A stretch of DNA of 7,435 bases, taken from the NCBI GenBank assembly GCA_003645745.1, contig QNCH01000075.1, forward strand, positions 1-7,435, read 5' to 3'. The DNA comes from Candidatus Omnitrophota bacterium (GTDB taxonomy: Bacteria; Omnitrophota; Gorgyraeia; B26-G9). A program made the translations under genes and the position numbers. Below are positions 5,573-7,435 of the stretch, one piece after another. The number at the start of each line of letters is the position of its first letter. Within the stretch, counting starts at the first letter, position 1. The notes beneath the pieces were generated by a model. It did no database searches and had not been told where the DNA came from. It was given only the letters and a program-made list of their open reading frames with translations.

Positions 5573-6460
5573 TTACTCATATACCCTGGTTTGATTACAG
5601 CCTTTCTCCTTTGCCAGACATAAGGCATGATTAGCCTGATCCATTAAAACATCAGTACTTTTAATGTCTTTATTAAAACAACTTACACCTGAACTTACTG
5701 TTAAACTAACCGAAGAATCATTTTTGCCAAGGTCATAGCTCATAATAAACTGCCGCATTTTTTCAGCCACTAAATACGCGCTCCGCAAATCTGTTTCAGG
5801 TAATAATGCCGCAAATTCATCCCCGCCATATCTGCACAATATATCAGCAGTGCGAATATTCTGACGCATTGTGTCAGCTAAATTTTTGAGTACAGAGTCC
5901 CCTGTAATATAACCAAAAGTGTTATTCACCTTCTTAAAATTGTCCACATCAATGATTACACAGCTAAAAATATTTTCATAACGCTTACTTCTTTGAAATT
6001 CATCATCTAATCGATGTTGAAAATATAATCTATTATATGTAGAAGTAAGGCTGTCCAGCACAGAAAATTTTATTTTTTCATCTATTATTTTTTTTTTACT
6101 CAAAAGGTTTCTAATCCGCACTAATAATTCACGTACATCACTGCCCTTAGTTAAAAAATCTGACGCGCCCATCTCTAAGCCAATTAATTTTTCATCAATA
6201 GTGCTAACCTTAGTGTGAAATAAAACCGGCAGGCTAAAAAAACGTTCATCTTTTCTTATCCTGCGGCAAATTTCATACCCGTCAATATCAGGGAGTAAAA
6301 TGTCAAGGATAACCAGATCAGGAATTTCTTTGTCCAATAATGCCAGAGCTGTAGTACCATTTTTAGCGTTAATTAACTGATAATTTTCCGATTGTAATAT
6401 ATTTTGCAAATACTCAATATCTTCAATACTATCTTCAACAATCAAAATTTTGCTTTCCAT
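5573..6460 (-). CDS. Response regulator with GGDEF domain, predicted active diguanylate cyclase (PleD-like)
   Basis: A 295-residue two-domain cytoplasmic protein. Residues 4-120 are a receiver domain: acidic pair E9-D10, phospho-acceptor D53 in VILDILLPDIDGYE, T83 after strand 4 and K105 in FLTKGS. Residues 130-295 are a GGDEF domain that makes c-di-GMP from two GTP. It has DVDNFKKVNNTFG with the metal-binding first Asp and guanine-binding Asn, YITGD where the usual His is Tyr, RYGGDEFAALLP (212-216 signature) and ALCLAKEKGCNQ at the end. The RxxD inhibitory site (RTAD, 203-206) stands exactly five residues before GGDEF, so product inhibition is expected. The partner kinase is not in view. 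A GTG two codons upstream is possible, but the GGAGA at 6467-6471 is well spaced only for the ATG at 6460. A diverged paralogue lies upstream. Confidence 0.93.
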   Translation of the reverse strand: MESKILIVEDSIEDIEYLQNILQSENYQLINAKNGTTALALLDKEIPDLVILDILLPDIDGYEICRRIRKDERFFSLPVLFHTKVSTIDEKLIGLEMGASDFLTKGSDVRELLVRIRNLLSKKKIIDEKIKFSVLDSLTSTYNRLYFQHRLDDEFQRSKRYENIFSCVIIDVDNFKKVNNTFGYITGDSVLKNLADTMRQNIRTADILCRYGGDEFAALLPETDLRSAYLVAEKMRQFIMSYDLGKNDSSVSLTVSSGVSCFNKDIKSTDVLMDQANHALCLAKEKGCNQTRVYE

Positions 6461-6466
6461 ACACAC

Positions 6467-6471
6467 TCTCC
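6467..6471 (-). promoter_or_regulatory. Ribosome binding site of the diguanylate cyclase gene
   Basis: GGAGA followed by GTGTGT then ATG. Spacing from GGAG to the ATG at 6460 is seven bases, whereas to the GTG at 6466 it is one base. This decides the start. Confidence 0.7.
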
Positions 6472-6619
6472 ATTGTTATGGTTTAAAACAATCTTTTTAA
6501 ACTTAAGTAGTATATTTATAACTCAGAGCATAGTTGTCAGATAAATGCATAAAAAATTAATTACGCGACAATTCTTTTATTTGTTTTTTTTTATAATTGT
6601 ACCTCCTTTTGTCTTATCA

Positions 6620-6790
6620 TCAAACATAATTGGTTTGTAAATTTATGACATTCCCCTGCACGCATATTGAAACGTTTTTCATTCGCAAACCTTAGGCGCA
6701 GTAAGCTGCACCTAAGGTTTGAGTTAGGTCAAAACGTTCCAATCTAGGGCACAGGGAAACGCCTAAATTTTACAAACCAATTACGTTTGA
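6620..6790. mobile_element. Complete 171-bp palindromic repeat element (copy C), MITE-like
   Basis: The two halves are inverted copies of each other. The ends TCAAACaTAATTGGTTTGTAA and its inverted counterpart at 6770-6790 differ at one position, and similarity continues inward through a CCC(C)TG block, a TTG(A/G)AACGTTTT block and AAACCTTAGG. The centre at 6687-6720 folds as a 10-base perfect stem AAACCTTAGG/CCTAAGGTTT, one mismatch, a GCAG/CTGC stem and a TAAG loop. There is no reading frame, so any movement would need a transposase elsewhere. Related sequence occurs at 1-94 and 2723-2767. Flanks resemble TATCA and CTATA, hinting at a TA target as in IS630/mariner-type elements, but I cannot establish the exact target duplication. 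A transcribed copy would form a very long RNA hairpin between the two GGDEF genes. Confidence 0.75.
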
Positions 6791-6811
6791 CTATACAATA
6801 GTTTTACTGAA

Positions 6812-7435
6812 TTATTTATTCTTCTCCAAATTAGTAAGTGCATTAAGAAATAAAGAAGATAAATCTTTTATTCCATCTTCACCACAAATACTTATTCCAT
6901 AACTCAACTTAAGTAAAAAAGGCTGTTCTGAACTGCCAAAATCGCTTTTTTGAATAACATTATAAATTCTTTTTACAGCAACATTTGCAGTGCTCAGATT
7001 TGCGTCAAGCAGCAGCAGCATAAATTTATCCTGGCCATATTTACATAATAAGTCAACCGCCCTAATATTGAAACGGAATATTTTAGCAGCTTTTTTTAAT
7101 ACTGTATCCGCACTTTGCCTGCTGTATTGCTTGGCAATAGAAAAAATTTTATCAATTTGTATAATAACAAGCGCGAATTTATTTTTATAACGGCTGCTGC
7201 GCGCTAATTCTTCAATTAAACGATATTGAAAATAACGCGCTCCGCTGTGGAACAATGTATGATTAATCAAAGTATCAGAAGCAATGGTATCAAAAATTTT
7301 TTTTACATATAAAATTTTTCTGATTTTTTCAACTAATTCTAACATAACCATATCTTTATTGAAAACCGCGTCAGCGCCTAAATGCAATGCCAGAAATCTA
7401 TTGGCATTACTTGTGTCAGTGCTAAAAAAAACTAC
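6812..7435 (-). CDS. Response regulator with degenerate GGDEF domain, 5' part cut by the right edge
   Basis: The visible 207 residues begin inside a receiver domain: VVFFSTDTSNANRFLALHLGADAVFNKD aligns with the strand-4 to strand-5 part of the neighbouring cyclase (PVLFHTK...GASDFLTKGS), keeping the switch Ser/Thr and the Lys. The TTG at 7387 is internal, not a start. The phospho-acceptor Asp is outside the window. The GGDEF domain has lost key residues: signature GQDKF (visible 134-138), metal Asp replaced by Gln in VIIQID, guanine-contacting Asn replaced by Ala. The C-terminal ALxxAKxxGxN motif is reduced to ALTNLEKNK. Yet the RxxD site (RAVD, 125-128) is intact and at the canonical five-residue spacing. 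I infer no cyclase activity and possible c-di-GMP binding. The frame is open throughout, so it is not an obvious pseudogene. Confidence 0.85.
   Translation of the reverse strand, partial: VVFFSTDTSNANRFLALHLGADAVFNKDMVMLELVEKIRKILYVKKIFDTIASDTLINHTLFHSGARYFQYRLIEELARSSRYKNKFALVIIQIDKIFSIAKQYSRQSADTVLKKAAKIFRFNIRAVDLLCKYGQDKFMLLLLDANLSTANVAVKRIYNVIQKSDFGSSEQPFLLKLSYGISICGEDGIKDLSSLFLNALTNLEKNK

Larger units (their letters stand above)
6461..6811. other. Non-coding gap of 351 bases between the two GGDEF genes
   Basis: About half is the complete palindromic element (6620-6790). The part next to the diguanylate cyclase (6472-6619) is AT-rich and has no supported gene. It includes a consensus-like AAAAGGAGGT (minus strand, 6601-6610) with no ATG, GTG or TTG at a usable distance. 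A CTGACA (6535-6540) and a TATACT (6509-6514) on the minus strand resemble promoter boxes but stand 20 bases apart, so a promoter is possible but not shown. Confidence 0.65.

Noticed and set aside
5271..5594. Plus-strand reading frame of 107 codons
   Set aside because: It runs through the hairpin repeats and the end of the cyclase gene. Its product is repeat translation without any family motif.
6509..6540. Promoter for the diguanylate cyclase (CTGACA and TATACT)
   Set aside because: The 20-base spacing is outside the usual 16-18, and alternatives at better spacing match poorly. Left as a possibility only.
6503..6550. Small minus-strand ORF of 15 residues (MHLSDNYALSYKYTT)
   Set aside because: No ribosome site before its ATG and the surrounding DNA is AT-rich non-coding; chance is enough.
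7007..7020. CAG trinucleotide run
   Set aside because: It encodes the leucine run of the strand after GQDKF in the degenerate GGDEF domain; too short to be a microsatellite of note.

Overview
The window is an AT-rich bacterial chromosomal segment in which every supported gene lies on the minus strand. Read in the direction of transcription (high to low coordinates) the order is: a response regulator with a degenerate GGDEF domain (cut by the right edge), a response regulator with an intact GGDEF domain, thiL, tsaE, tsaB, alr, a pyridoxamine-oxidase-fold protein, a stand-alone DEDDy exonuclease, and a tRNA-Ser(CGA). The content is chromosomal housekeeping (t6A tRNA modification, thiamine diphosphate synthesis, D-alanine for peptidoglycan) plus c-di-GMP signalling. 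A peptidoglycan-making bacterium is implied. The repeat-rich intergenic DNA, low GC and gene set would fit an uncultured lineage such as Omnitrophota or a neighbour, but this is a weak inference and no gene here fixes the phylum.

Region by region: 1-94 is half of a palindromic repeat running off the left edge and ending a few bases from the tRNA (103-192). 238-2620 holds exonuclease, split-barrel protein and alanine racemase with short gaps (57 and 25 bases). 2621-2887 is a composite of repeats. 2888-3586 is tsaB. 3587-3854 is non-coding with two inverted repeats. 3855-5267 holds tsaE and thiL only 12 bases apart, a classic bacterial pairing. 5268-5572 is a second composite repeat region related to 2621-2887. 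5573-6460 is the active-looking PleD-like diguanylate cyclase. 6461-6811 is non-coding and contains a complete 171-bp palindromic element. 6812-7435 is the degenerate paralogue.

How the genes work together: TsaB and TsaE act with TsaC and TsaD (not in this window) to make t6A37 on ANN-decoding tRNAs. ThiL gives thiamine diphosphate. Alr supplies D-Ala. The two response regulators look like a diverged tandem duplication: one keeps every key catalytic residue of a diguanylate cyclase, while the other has lost the metal and catalytic residues yet keeps the RxxD c-di-GMP binding site, suggesting a synthase next to a c-di-GMP receptor. The most unusual non-coding signal is a set of interspersed repeats that fill almost every intergenic gap of this segment. 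I see no phage, CRISPR, transposase or defence system, and no clear candidate for a wholly new system.
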